A stretch of DNA of 15,370 nt from Patescibacteria group bacterium (GTDB taxonomy: Bacteria; Patescibacteriota; Microgenomatia; UBA8517): contig JANWVB010000023.1 of the NCBI GenBank assembly GCA_025057695.1, positions 1-15,370 of the forward strand, read 5' to 3'. The notes under the pieces are model-generated. The model ran no database searches, was not told where the DNA came from, and was given only the letters and a program-made list of their open reading frames with translations. Positions 8,202 through 15,370 of the stretch are shown here, piece by piece. Each line of letters begins with the position of its first letter. Position 1 is the stretch's first letter. The translations under genes and the position numbers were made by a program.

Positions 8202-8941
8202 AAACTCCTAGGCAGAAACTTGGACATAACATACATCAATTTAGCATCTCTGCCGATTATTAATTCACGAGGATTTTTATTGCTTTTTATCATTAATACA
8301 ATCTCATGAGCAACTTTCTCATAAGTTGAAAAAGGCAGTAACAAGCCGAATATAAAGTTTCTTTCCCTTAGTCCAAGGTATTGTTTTTGATCTTTCTCTA
8401 AATAAGTTCTTTTTATAGCGCCTGAAGCCACGGCAGTTAATTGTATTCCCTTTTTCTTTAATTCGTAAGAAGCTGACAAAAGCATTGCATGTAAGGCATG
8501 TTTAGAAGCTGAATAAATACTCCAATTAGGCAACGGGAACAAAGCATTAAGCGAAGTAATCACTATAATTTTTCCTTGTTTTTGCAAATTCAAAAAATAT
8601 TTTGCGGATCTGCTAATTAACTCATATTGACTTATGAAATTTATATTAAATAACTCATCAACAAACTGCTTTTCACAATCAATAAATTTTTTGGGAGCGC
8701 TTCTCCCAACCAAAGAAACGAAACAAGAAACATCTTTATCCAATCTCTTAAAAAAATTTTTAATTTCACTTTGACTTGACACATCAAGTTTTTGATAAAA
8801 AACCTCTGATTTTTTCTCTTTTGGCTTAGTTTTATTGTAAGTGGCTATGATTTGCAGTCTTTCTTGCAAAAGCAAATCAATCAAAGCCAATCCCAAAGGA
8901 TTAGTACCTCCAAAAATTACAACTTTTTTATTTTTGCGCAT
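8165..8941 (-). CDS. Classical short-chain dehydrogenase/reductase
   Basis: This 258-residue NAD(P)(H)-dependent oxidoreductase starts at ATG 8941; a TTG at 8953 in frame would add only four residues. The nucleotide loop reads GGTNPLG (11-17), a variant of TGxxxGxG. Asn100 in NINF, Ser130, Tyr143 and Lys147 (YSASK) form the classical SDR catalytic set with correct spacing. Its length and YSASK motif place it among classical SDRs, not the extended SDRs (above 300 residues) that usually epimerise or dehydrate nucleotide sugars. Its substrate is therefore not obvious. Reduction of a keto-sugar or of a lipid-linked 2-keto sugar, as by mycobacterial DprE2 (also a classical SDR of similar size), is possible but unproven. 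It overlaps the preceding GT4 gene by 14 bp and the following GT2 gene by 37 bp, so it belongs to the same transcript. Confidence 0.85.
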   Translation of the reverse strand: MRKNKKVVIFGGTNPLGLALIDLLLQERLQIIATYNKTKPKEKKSEVFYQKLDVSSQSEIKNFFKRLDKDVSCFVSLVGRSAPKKFIDCEKQFVDELFNINFISQYELISRSAKYFLNLQKQGKIIVITSLNALFPLPNWSIYSASKHALHAMLLSASYELKKKGIQLTAVASGAIKRTYLEKDQKQYLGLRERNFIFGLLLPFSTYEKVAHEIVLMIKSNKNPRELIIGRDAKLMYVMSKFLPRSLWHEIIQRTIQF

Positions 8942-10058
8942 AAATTTTTTCAATTAAACTTAAGCTTTTCTTTTTTGCATCTTCCCATGAATACCTGCGA
9001 GAAAACAACAAACAAAATTTAACCATCTTGTCATAATTTTTGTCAGACACAAGTGATAGAATATACTTCCAAAGATTCTTTTTATCTTTAATATCAACTA
9101 AAACTCCCGACTTGCCGTTAACAATCGAATCGCTACAACCTGATACATTATACGCGACAACCGGAGTGCCAGCGGCGGCCGCTTCAATATTTACAAGTCC
9201 CCATCCCTCATGGACGGATGGGTTTACCATAACATGAGCGCGCGCCAAAAGATCAAATTTCTTGCGATCGTTAACATACCCAAAATATGTTGTGTTTTTC
9301 CCTATATTCAAAACCTTGATTCGCTTTTTTAAATTCTCTCTCATTTCAGGCGAAGCCCTGCCAACAATCCAAAATTGCCAATTCGCATCCTTAACATTTA
9401 TCTCCCCAAAAGCTTCCAAAGCATCAAATATACCTTTATCATAACTTATCGCTCCCAAAAACATAGCCGTTTTTCTCTTTTCCTTAGGAGGAAGCTTTTT
9501 TGGAATTTCATCTAGGTTTAAACCATTATTTATCACAGTAATATTTTTAGAAGGAATGCCACAATTTATTAAATCTTTTCTTGTTGATTCAGAAACCGTC
9601 ATAAAAGCAATATTTCGATAAAAAAATTTAAAAATAAAAGGTTCCAAGTAATACCCCAAGAAACCAACTATTTTGTTAAATGGCCATTTCCACTCGTTGA
9701 GCCACCAAACATCGCGAGCAACTTCGTGTATAAAAGCAAGCTTTTTGACTTTTACATATAAAGGAGTGAAAAAGGGAATTCCATGAAATTGGTCCACAAC
9801 CAAATCATAATTTTGATGATTGCCAAATATATACCAGAAAAAAGCCGATAAATGCACACCGCCCACACAACTGCCTTTTCTTATTATCTGCACTTGATCT
9901 ATGAACTCTTCGCGTTTAGCTTTATTAAAATAAGAGCTAAACCAAGTAACACTATGTCCTTTTGATATCCATCCTTTTGCATGTTCCAACGTAACTTTTT
10001 CCGCCCCACCAGCATTGGGATGTTTAGGGTCACGCCAGTTAAGAATCAGTATGTTCAT
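8928..10058 (-). CDS. Family 4 (GT-B) glycosyltransferase
   Basis: This 376-residue enzyme opens with MNILILNWRD and the glycine-rich NAGGAE (15-20), which contacts the acceptor and donor in GT4 proteins. Further N-terminal landmarks are DQFHG (89-93), FIHEVARDVWW (109-119) and SESTRKD (156-162). The C-terminal donor domain shows FLGAISYDKG (200-209), IVGRASPE (231-238) and the EX7E pair Glu284/Glu292 in HEGWGLVNIE, followed by AAGTPVV and SGCSDSI. All parts of a functional GT-B enzyme are present. It follows the largest gap in the cluster (60 bp, 10059-10118), in which I see no convincing promoter and no Shine-Dalgarno sequence, and overlaps the SDR gene by 14 bp. It probably adds one hexose to the growing lipid-linked chain in the cytosol; the donor sugar is not determinable. 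Confidence 0.92.
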   Translation of the reverse strand: MNILILNWRDPKHPNAGGAEKVTLEHAKGWISKGHSVTWFSSYFNKAKREEFIDQVQIIRKGSCVGGVHLSAFFWYIFGNHQNYDLVVDQFHGIPFFTPLYVKVKKLAFIHEVARDVWWLNEWKWPFNKIVGFLGYYLEPFIFKFFYRNIAFMTVSESTRKDLINCGIPSKNITVINNGLNLDEIPKKLPPKEKRKTAMFLGAISYDKGIFDALEAFGEINVKDANWQFWIVGRASPEMRENLKKRIKVLNIGKNTTYFGYVNDRKKFDLLARAHVMVNPSVHEGWGLVNIEAAAAGTPVVAYNVSGCSDSIVNGKSGVLVDIKDKKNLWKYILSLVSDKNYDKMVKFCLLFSRRYSWEDAKKKSLSLIEKIYAQK

Positions 10059-10118
10059 ATATCTTTGGGAAAAATCTAAAAATCACCAATTTGCAACGAA
10101 AACTTGATAAAGAAATTG

Positions 10119-10916
10119 CTAAATTGACAAATATCTGGGAGTAATCCAGTTTTTTCTATTTGAATCATCATAATAACGAATTATTTTCAACCTGTAAAAA
10201 ACGGCCAAAGTATCCCAAATCATTTTCAAAACTGTTCTCCAAAACCCTTTGCTAACTATAGTGGAAGTGCCAAACTCCATTCTAAGCTCAACTGGGCCTT
10301 CATAAATTTTTCTATAACCTAAAAAATGCGAAACAGACAGCAACTCTATATCAAAGGCAAACTCTTTTACTAAAACTCTTGGCAAAACTTTTTTTAACAC
10401 CTCTCGCTTAAAAAATTTCATTCCAACTTGAGTATCTTTGACATCTAATCCAAACAAAACTCTGACAAACATTTGATAACCAAAAGAAAGTATTCTCCTT
10501 TGCCAAGGATAAACAACTTTACTCGCCTGATGTCTTTTTGAACCAATTAGAATGTCAGCGTCATACCACTCAAAATGCTCAAGCAAAAGCGGTAAACCAT
10601 AAGGGTTAAGATCCTTGCCAGCATCTATAAATCCGATTATGTCTCCTTTGGCATTTGCCATTCCATAACGCACCGCATGCCCTTTCCCTAAGTTTTTTTC
10701 ATAACTTAAAACCTTAACAATTCCAGGAAATTTTTTTTCAAGTTTTTTGGCTTCTTGTTCCGTTTTGTCCAAAACTCCATCTACAACACAAATAATTTCA
10801 TAATTGTATCTAATTCTGTCTAAAACATTTTTAAGAATTAACAAATTTTCCTTGATTGTTTTCTCAGCTTTATAAGCTGGTACGACAATAGAAACAAATC
10901 TTCTGCTACTTTTCAT
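10119..10916 (-). CDS. Polyprenyl-phosphate sugar synthase-like family 2 glycosyltransferase (DPM1-like)
   Basis: I take the start as ATG 10916, one base after the upstream stop (TAAAATG), giving 265 residues. A TTG 48 bp further upstream would add an unlikely tail inside the flippase gene. VSIVVPAYKAEKTI (8-21), VVDG (44-47), EKNLGKGHAVRYGM (73-86), GSKRH (125-129) and DTQVGMKFF follow the dolichol-phosphate mannosyltransferase/GT2 pattern, and the conserved QVGMKFF segment is typical of DPM1-like enzymes. By family it would move a hexose from a nucleotide sugar to polyprenyl phosphate at the inner membrane face, making the donor for GT-C enzymes such as the three in this window. The metal site is odd: the usual DAD reads DAG (98-100) with Asp102 two residues later. 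There are no C-terminal membrane helices of the GtrB type; only a weak amphipathic stretch is seen near the end. Confidence 0.82.
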   Translation of the reverse strand: MKSSRRFVSIVVPAYKAEKTIKENLLILKNVLDRIRYNYEIICVVDGVLDKTEQEAKKLEKKFPGIVKVLSYEKNLGKGHAVRYGMANAKGDIIGFIDAGKDLNPYGLPLLLEHFEWYDADILIGSKRHQASKVVYPWQRRILSFGYQMFVRVLFGLDVKDTQVGMKFFKREVLKKVLPRVLVKEFAFDIELLSVSHFLGYRKIYEGPVELRMEFGTSTIVSKGFWRTVLKMIWDTLAVFYRLKIIRYYDDSNRKNWITPRYLSI

Positions 10917-10917
10917 T

Positions 10918-12204
10918 TTAGAGAAACTTATATTTCTTAAGTAAAAAATACAAAACAAATCCAACCGTCATGACACAAACACTTATAGTGGACATTACAA
11001 CTATTTGCAAAATTGATTCATTATACAATCGAATTAGAATGTACTGTACAAATGCGGCAATAAGGGGAATTACGACAACTTTTGTATCATCACGAGACAA
11101 AAAATAATTCAGCATTAAAGTGCCAATTGTATAAACACTTATAAAAATCCCAAATAAATATAGTTTATTAGCCGCAATTAAATATTTATCTCCATATAAA
11201 ATATTTATAACAAGCTTTGGAAAAAGAAAATAAATAAATGTAACACCCAAACAAACCAAAACTGTCATGGACATGCTTATCAAAAATATGTCGTTTGAAT
11301 TTTTTCTCTCTGAATATTTTTTAGCAATTAAAGGAAACATTACACTTGCAATTGGAGCAGTTCCAAAAAATATTATCTTTCCCAAAGTAGATAAAGCAGC
11401 ATAAATTCCAGCGTCAAAAGAGCTCAAATGATGTTTTGCCAATAAAACATCTGTTGATATCAATGAATTTACAGAAAAAGTAGAAAAAAGGGTAGGTATA
11501 GCATATTTAAAAATTGACAGCTTGTTTTTTAGTTTGATTTTAAATTTTAAAACTAAAATATTTCTCAAATAATACAACATTACCATTATCTCCAAAACCA
11601 ACGCTATCAAAAATCCAACCAACGCTCCTGCCACCTCCCAACCTAAATAAACAGCAATCACGCCAAGTGCTAATCTTGTTATTATCTGGACATTTGTCGA
11701 AAGCACATTTGGCAAAAACATTAAAAGACCTTGCAATATTGATTTCAAAGCCATTGATACTATAAATAAACCGACAATTGGAGCTGCAACATACATAATG
11801 CTTTGATGAATATGAAAAAATTTGGAGGTAAAAGGAGCAAGTGCAACAAGCAAAACGGCAATTCCAACACCTATGAAAATGCTTGCAAGTGAAAACCAGC
11901 TAATCACAGCTTTTTGCGCTTGCGCTTTTGAGGATGAAATAAATTTGACAACAACAATAGAAAGAAAAGACAAAGAAGTTATAACAAGCGAGATAAAAGT
12001 TATTGTAGTTGCCAACTCTCCATATTGATTAGGATCAAGCATTCTTCCTATTACAAAGTGATATATTGACGCAAAAAAATTAGCGATATTAGAACCAAAA
12101 ACCATAATCGCGCTACCAGCAAACATCGGATGAGAAACCGCATCTTTGAAAGAAACAGGCTTGCCAAAAAAACTAAATTTGAAGCTTGAAATTTTCTGCC
12201 ACAT
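10918..12204 (-). CDS. Wzx-type polysaccharide flippase (MOP superfamily)
   Basis: This 428-residue integral membrane protein has about twelve hydrophobic helices. After a short cytosolic tail, the first helix spans about 28-50. It is followed by GRMLDPNQYGELA (53-65), the GR-x-L-x-P-x-x-YG pattern that marks oligosaccharide flippases of the MOP superfamily. A second pair of helices starts near 63-88, then a basic loop follows (SSSKAQAQK). By family it would move a polyprenyl-diphosphate-linked oligosaccharide from the inner to the outer face of the membrane. It lies directly after the PIG-V-like gene (TAAATG, no gap) and 1 bp before the DPM1-like gene. That placement among cytosolic and outer-face glycosyltransferases fits this role. 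Peptidoglycan lipid II flipping (MurJ) is unlikely given the context and length. Confidence 0.85.
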   Translation of the reverse strand: MWQKISSFKFSFFGKPVSFKDAVSHPMFAGSAIMVFGSNIANFFASIYHFVIGRMLDPNQYGELATTITFISLVITSLSFLSIVVVKFISSSKAQAQKAVISWFSLASIFIGVGIAVLLVALAPFTSKFFHIHQSIMYVAAPIVGLFIVSMALKSILQGLLMFLPNVLSTNVQIITRLALGVIAVYLGWEVAGALVGFLIALVLEIMVMLYYLRNILVLKFKIKLKNKLSIFKYAIPTLFSTFSVNSLISTDVLLAKHHLSSFDAGIYAALSTLGKIIFFGTAPIASVMFPLIAKKYSERKNSNDIFLISMSMTVLVCLGVTFIYFLFPKLVINILYGDKYLIAANKLYLFGIFISVYTIGTLMLNYFLSRDDTKVVVIPLIAAFVQYILIRLYNESILQIVVMSTISVCVMTVGFVLYFLLKKYKFL

Positions 12205-13341
12205 TTAAGATATCCAATAACCTCTTGTAAAAAGCATCACTGTAAGACCTAAAATTGCAAAAAACGAAATAAACATTACATAAACTATACTTTTATTAAC
12301 TTTGGAAAAATAGGTTGAATAAACAATAAAAACCGGAAACGCAGTCAGAACATACCTTGGCAAAGATGAAAAACTTCCCGAGAAAGTCGATAATACAAAG
12401 ATTAATGCCGAATAAAAAGCGTAAACAAACTTTTTCTGGATAAATAAAAGAACAATGCCAAAAATAAAAAATATTGCGCTAAACAACTCCAGAAAAACAG
12501 TATAAACAAAAGGTAAATGATTTAAATCCAAATTTGGTATTATCTTAAAAAAATATCTATAAAGAATCTGCGGGAATAAAATAAAAGTGCCGGCTCTTTG
12601 CTCGCCAAAAACTTCTCCCAAATTTCTGGCAAACAAAAACGGATCTCCAAAATATAAAAACAAATATGCCATATAAACAAACAATCCCAAAGGCGCGATA
12701 AACAAACCAAAAAGAAATCTTGCATTAAATCTTTGTTTTGATAAAAGAAATTCAACAAGCAAAACTGGTATCAATGCGATTCCAGTTATTCTTGTTGCCG
12801 TTGACAAGGCACAGAAAATTCCAGCTAGAAACCACCTTTTTTTCCTAATAAAATAAAATGCCCAAACGGAAAACAACAAAAAAAGAGATTCCGTATAAAA
12901 GCTTGCAAAATAAAAAGAGGTTGGAAAAAGCAAAATAAAAAACAAGAATAACAATTGGTTTACATTTCTGAAATCCAATTTAATTATTTTTATTATCCCA
13001 TACAAAGCAAAAATCAAAGAAAAATAGGAAACAAAAAGTCCGATATAAGCCAAATTCTCAAATCTATCACCTGTTAAATTATTCAAAAAAGAAATAATGA
13101 AAGGATATAAAGGAAAGAAAAAATGCTTTAGATTTTGATAGCCATTAGAAGCAATTGACAGGTAATGTTCCCCATCAAAATTAAGCCAAGCATAAGGGTA
13201 TGGGTTATTTAAGTAATTAGATATTCCTCCACCCAAAAAATCATACCGCAAAGCAAAAATAAAAATGCCAAAAAACAAAAACATGTTGATAGCAAATAAC
13301 CACAAGAAAACAATAAAAAATATTTTCAGAAACATAATCAT
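12205..13341 (-). CDS. PIG-V-like (GT76-type) membrane glycosyltransferase
   Basis: This 378-residue GT-C membrane protein has a first helix at about 5-30 and then an outward loop with NFDGEHYLSIASNGY (54-68). FFPLYP (75-80) follows. The aspartate in this W-x-x-D-x-x-H-Y-like loop, then a Gly-Tyr and FFPLYP, is characteristic of PIG-V/GPI mannosyltransferase II homologues. Further family features are FP-x-SFYFASFYTESLFLL (139-155) and TRITGI (183-188). About ten hydrophobic spans are visible. In eukaryotes PIG-V uses dolichol-phosphate mannose; the bacterial homologues are presumed to use polyprenyl-phosphate hexose on the outer face. That fits the DPM1-like gene two genes downstream. Start ATG 13341 overlaps the upstream stop as ATGA, and the stop abuts the flippase ATG. 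Acceptor unknown. Confidence 0.85.
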   Translation of the reverse strand: MIMFLKIFFIVFLWLFAINMFLFFGIFIFALRYDFLGGGISNYLNNPYPYAWLNFDGEHYLSIASNGYQNLKHFFFPLYPFIISFLNNLTGDRFENLAYIGLFVSYFSLIFALYGIIKIIKLDFRNVNQLLFLFFILLFPTSFYFASFYTESLFLLFSVWAFYFIRKKRWFLAGIFCALSTATRITGIALIPVLLVEFLLSKQRFNARFLFGLFIAPLGLFVYMAYLFLYFGDPFLFARNLGEVFGEQRAGTFILFPQILYRYFFKIIPNLDLNHLPFVYTVFLELFSAIFFIFGIVLLFIQKKFVYAFYSALIFVLSTFSGSFSSLPRYVLTAFPVFIVYSTYFSKVNKSIVYVMFISFFAILGLTVMLFTRGYWIS

Positions 13342-14453
13342 TTCTGGATCAAGTTGTATACTTTGAGAGTGTCAAGCGCTGTTTTCCCCCAAGAATATTT
13401 TTCGGATATTTTTAAGCCTTCTTTGATCATATTTGAACGAAGCAATGAATTGCAAAGAACTTCAGAGAGCTTACTCACAAGATCATCCACGTCATGTGGA
13501 TCAAAATAAACAGCTGACTTGCCGGCAACTTCCACAAGCGCTTGAGTTTTGGCGCAGACCACAGGAGTGCCAACCGACATAGCTTCTGCAACAGGCATTC
13601 CAAAACCTTCATAATAAGAAGGTTGACAATAAACAGTCGCTAGATTGTATATGCAATTTAGCGTTTTGTCCTCCACATATCCTAATCTATAAACATTTTT
13701 GCTTCTAGAAAATTCTTCAATAAGATTCTTCAAATGAGCAATCTCGGGATGGTAGGTATTAAAAACTCTACGCAAGTGATCCCTAAAACCTTTGATACTT
13801 CCATAAATCGCCTGCTTGTCAACTTCAGCCGCGGCTTTTCCGCATATAACAAGTGGTATGTCAATTTTCTGGCAAGCTTTAACCAATGAAACTAAATTTT
13901 TGTTGTAATTAACATCGCCAACATATAAAACAAAACGCGCGGGCAAGTTTAATTTCTTTCTTATTTTAGGCAACTCTAATTTGGATATCTTTCTAATAAA
14001 AGATCTATAAGATAAATGGGTAACATGAACTTTTTGAGGATCAATATCTGTAAATCGTATAATATCCTTTTTCGTAGTTTCTGAATTTGCAATAATCGCT
14101 TTAGCTTTCTTTAGAATCTTTTTTTGAATTTGCCAATTAATATTTCCTCTTATTCCTCCCGGATAATTCCTAGGGTATATCAAAGGAATCATATCATGAA
14201 TAGTTACCACAGAATTTTCCGGAAGTCTAAAAGGCAGTGACCTTTCAAAAATACTAAACGCCGTAAAATGAACCACATCATAATCAGTGAAAATCAACCT
14301 CGAATTTCTTGAAAAATCAAAGGCATTGATATTTAAACTGTAAGCTTTTGATTGCAATTTTTTTAAGTTGTTTATCAGCTCTTTGGCATAAGTCCCAACA
14401 CCTCTAACGCTATGTCCAGATAAAGTTGGTCCAGAATCAATTGCGACTCTCAT
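13338..14453 (-). CDS. Family 4 (GT-B) glycosyltransferase, mannosyltransferase-like
   Basis: The protein has 371 residues. The N-terminus MRVAIDSGPT with GHSVRGVGTYAKEL (13-26) resembles bacterial GT4 enzymes often annotated as mannosyltransferases (MtfB/WbaZ-like), where the glycine loop binds near the donor phosphates. VVHFTAFS (60-67), TIHDMIPLIYP (84-94) and ANSETTKKDI (122-131) are also typical. The donor domain has YVGDVNYNKNL (177-187) and the EX7E pair Glu282/Glu290 in YEGFGMPVAE, followed by SVGTPVV. A region of about 30 residues (213-245), roughly between the two halves of the donor domain, looks like a family-specific insert. The gene starts 13 bp after the WaaE-like gene and ends in an ATGA overlap with the PIG-V-like gene. 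No Shine-Dalgarno sequence is visible. Mannose specificity is only suggested by resemblance. Confidence 0.9.
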   Translation of the reverse strand: MRVAIDSGPTLSGHSVRGVGTYAKELINNLKKLQSKAYSLNINAFDFSRNSRLIFTDYDVVHFTAFSIFERSLPFRLPENSVVTIHDMIPLIYPRNYPGGIRGNINWQIQKKILKKAKAIIANSETTKKDIIRFTDIDPQKVHVTHLSYRSFIRKISKLELPKIRKKLNLPARFVLYVGDVNYNKNLVSLVKACQKIDIPLVICGKAAAEVDKQAIYGSIKGFRDHLRRVFNTYHPEIAHLKNLIEEFSRSKNVYRLGYVEDKTLNCIYNLATVYCQPSYYEGFGMPVAEAMSVGTPVVCAKTQALVEVAGKSAVYFDPHDVDDLVSKLSEVLCNSLLRSNMIKEGLKISEKYSWGKTALDTLKVYNLIQK

Positions 14454-14466
14454 AAGAAAAAATCAT

Positions 14467-15370
14467 TCAAAATTTTTTCAACTCAAGATCCTTTTTCACT
14501 TCTGAATAATATTTAAAATACGCAATGGGAAAATGCAAAGCTGAAAAGAAAGACCATATAAATCCTCTCATACCATCCCTAAACCCCAAATGTCTAAAAT
14601 ACAATTTCACAAAAAACAAAGTTGGCTTAACAAAAGAATAATATAACAAGTTCCACAAGCTGACGCTAACATTTTGCGACTTAAATTTCATCGCAGTCAA
14701 ATCTGTGTATCTGTTTGCGCGATATAAATACCTTTCAAAAGTTGGAGAATCATAATGCAAAAGATCAAAATAACACCAACTTACCCTGCCATTTACTTTC
14801 ATCTGTTCATGCACTGATTCTCCGGGCAAATAAGCCTTGCCTTTTTTGAACAATCTAATCACACCATCAGGATAGACACCAGCATAAGTAATAGGTTTAC
14901 CTAAAAACATGTTTTTTCTTGGCAAATAATAGGCAACAACCTCGCCATCAGAATCGCGTCTCCCGTCTCGTTTGTTAATATTTTCCTGATGTTGGTAAAA
15001 CAAACGGTCTTTATATTTTTTCAACTTTGAATTAATGTGTTTTGCAATAAACTGATCATGTTTGCCATCCAAAATACTTTTAATCTCCCACGCCAACTCT
15101 TCAGAGACACACTCATCAGCGTCAAGTTGCAAAATCCAATCTCCACAAGCCTTTTTGTTTGCTTTTTCTTTGGTTATATGAAAGATAGGTTCATGATCAG
15201 TATCAAAAACTTTTGCGCCAAAAGATTTTGCTATTTTAACTGTATCATCGTTGGAATGTTCATCGAAAATCACTATCTCATCAGCAATATCTTTGACAGA
15301 ATTAAGGCATCTTGCAATATTTGCTTCCTCGTTTTTGGTAGCCAAAGTCACAGAGAGCTTAATTTTTCTT
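14467..15370 (-). CDS. Family 2 glycosyltransferase, WaaE/KdtX-like (5' end off the window)
   Basis: The frame is open to the window edge. A GTG at 15351 could be read as a start, but the six codons before it encode RKIKLS, which continues naturally into VTLATKNEEANI. The true start therefore lies just beyond 15370 and only a few residues are missing from about 300. The GT-A fold is shown by ATKNEEANIARCLNSV, a DEHSNDDT segment and the DXD motif DADE (about residues 83-86 of the visible part). The C-terminal half carries ESVHEQMKVNGRV and LLHYDSPTFERYLYRANRYT. This H-E ... H-Y ... RYT layout is characteristic of the WaaE/KdtX group of beta-1,4-glucosyltransferase-like enzymes. A hydrophobic, possibly membrane-associated tail follows. 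It is the first gene visible of the minus-strand run. Whether the acceptor is a lipid-linked saccharide is not readable. Confidence 0.88.
   Translation of the reverse strand, partial: RKIKLSVTLATKNEEANIARCLNSVKDIADEIVIFDEHSNDDTVKIAKSFGAKVFDTDHEPIFHITKEKANKKACGDWILQLDADECVSEELAWEIKSILDGKHDQFIAKHINSKLKKYKDRLFYQHQENINKRDGRRDSDGEVVAYYLPRKNMFLGKPITYAGVYPDGVIRLFKKGKAYLPGESVHEQMKVNGRVSWCYFDLLHYDSPTFERYLYRANRYTDLTAMKFKSQNVSVSLWNLLYYSFVKPTLFFVKLYFRHLGFRDGMRGFIWSFFSALHFPIAYFKYYSEVKKDLELKKF

Noticed and set aside
8205..8209. AGGAG as a Shine-Dalgarno sequence for the gene at 8201
   Set aside because: It lies only three bases from the ATG, closer than usual, and no other gene in the window has such a motif, so it may be chance.
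10059..10118. Internal promoter in the 60-bp gap
   Set aside because: A tagatt box exists at a suitable distance from the ATG but the matching -35 region is poor, so the evidence is too weak to list.
10917..10964. N-terminal extension of the DPM1-like gene to a TTG at 10964
   Set aside because: It would lie inside the flippase gene, adds a non-conserved tail, and the ATG at 10916 directly follows the flippase stop.
12540..12758. Minus-strand open frame of 72 codons
   Set aside because: It lies in another frame inside the PIG-V-like gene, which has convincing family motifs over the same bases.

Overview
The window is AT-rich (roughly one third G+C by eye) and densely packed. It is almost entirely a cell-surface glycan assembly locus: ten glycosyltransferases, a UDP-GlcNAc 2-epimerase, a classical short-chain dehydrogenase, a Wzx-type flippase and one small secreted protein. 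I see no rRNA, tRNA, CRISPR array, transposase or phage gene. The style (short genes, 1-60 bp gaps or overlaps, almost no Shine-Dalgarno sequences, many integral-membrane GT-C enzymes, a DUF5667-like secreted protein) suggests a Patescibacteria/CPR bacterium, for example Microgenomates-like. That placement is an inference, since no phylogenetic marker gene is present. TGA ends three genes (near 7150, 13338 and 14467), so a Gracilibacteria/SR1-type code with TGA as glycine is unlikely.

Layout. From 15370 down to 1968 lies one long minus-strand, operon-like run. In transcription order it encodes: a WaaE-like GT2 (5' end off the window), a GT4, a PIG-V-like GT-C, a flippase, a polyprenyl-phosphate-sugar-synthase-like GT2, a GT4, an SDR, a GT2 broken by a frameshift, a GT4, a WecB-type epimerase, an intact membrane-anchored GT2 paralogous to the broken one, and a large GT-C. 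The largest internal gap is 60 bp (10059-10118). A convergent plus-strand gene (1471-1959) encodes a small secreted helical protein. Divergent from it, a minus-strand AftD/YfhO-like giant membrane protein runs off the left edge. It has no stop codon in the window, so it is easy to miss.

How the genes may work together (inference from families). Cytosolic GT2/GT4 enzymes build an oligosaccharide on a polyprenyl-phosphate carrier, WecB supplies UDP-ManNAc, and the flippase moves the product outward. The DPM1-like GT2 makes polyprenyl-phosphate-hexose, which the GT-C membrane enzymes use on the outer face. No initiating phosphoglycosyltransferase, Wzy-like polymerase, Wzz or ligase is recognisable here, so they are either outside the window or replaced by other proteins.

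Points most worth a second look: the frameshifted GT2, the missing motif residues in the epimerase and in the DPM1-like enzyme, and the paired short-leader promoters around 1396-1470. There is also a speculative case that the SDR acts in a DprE2-like role.
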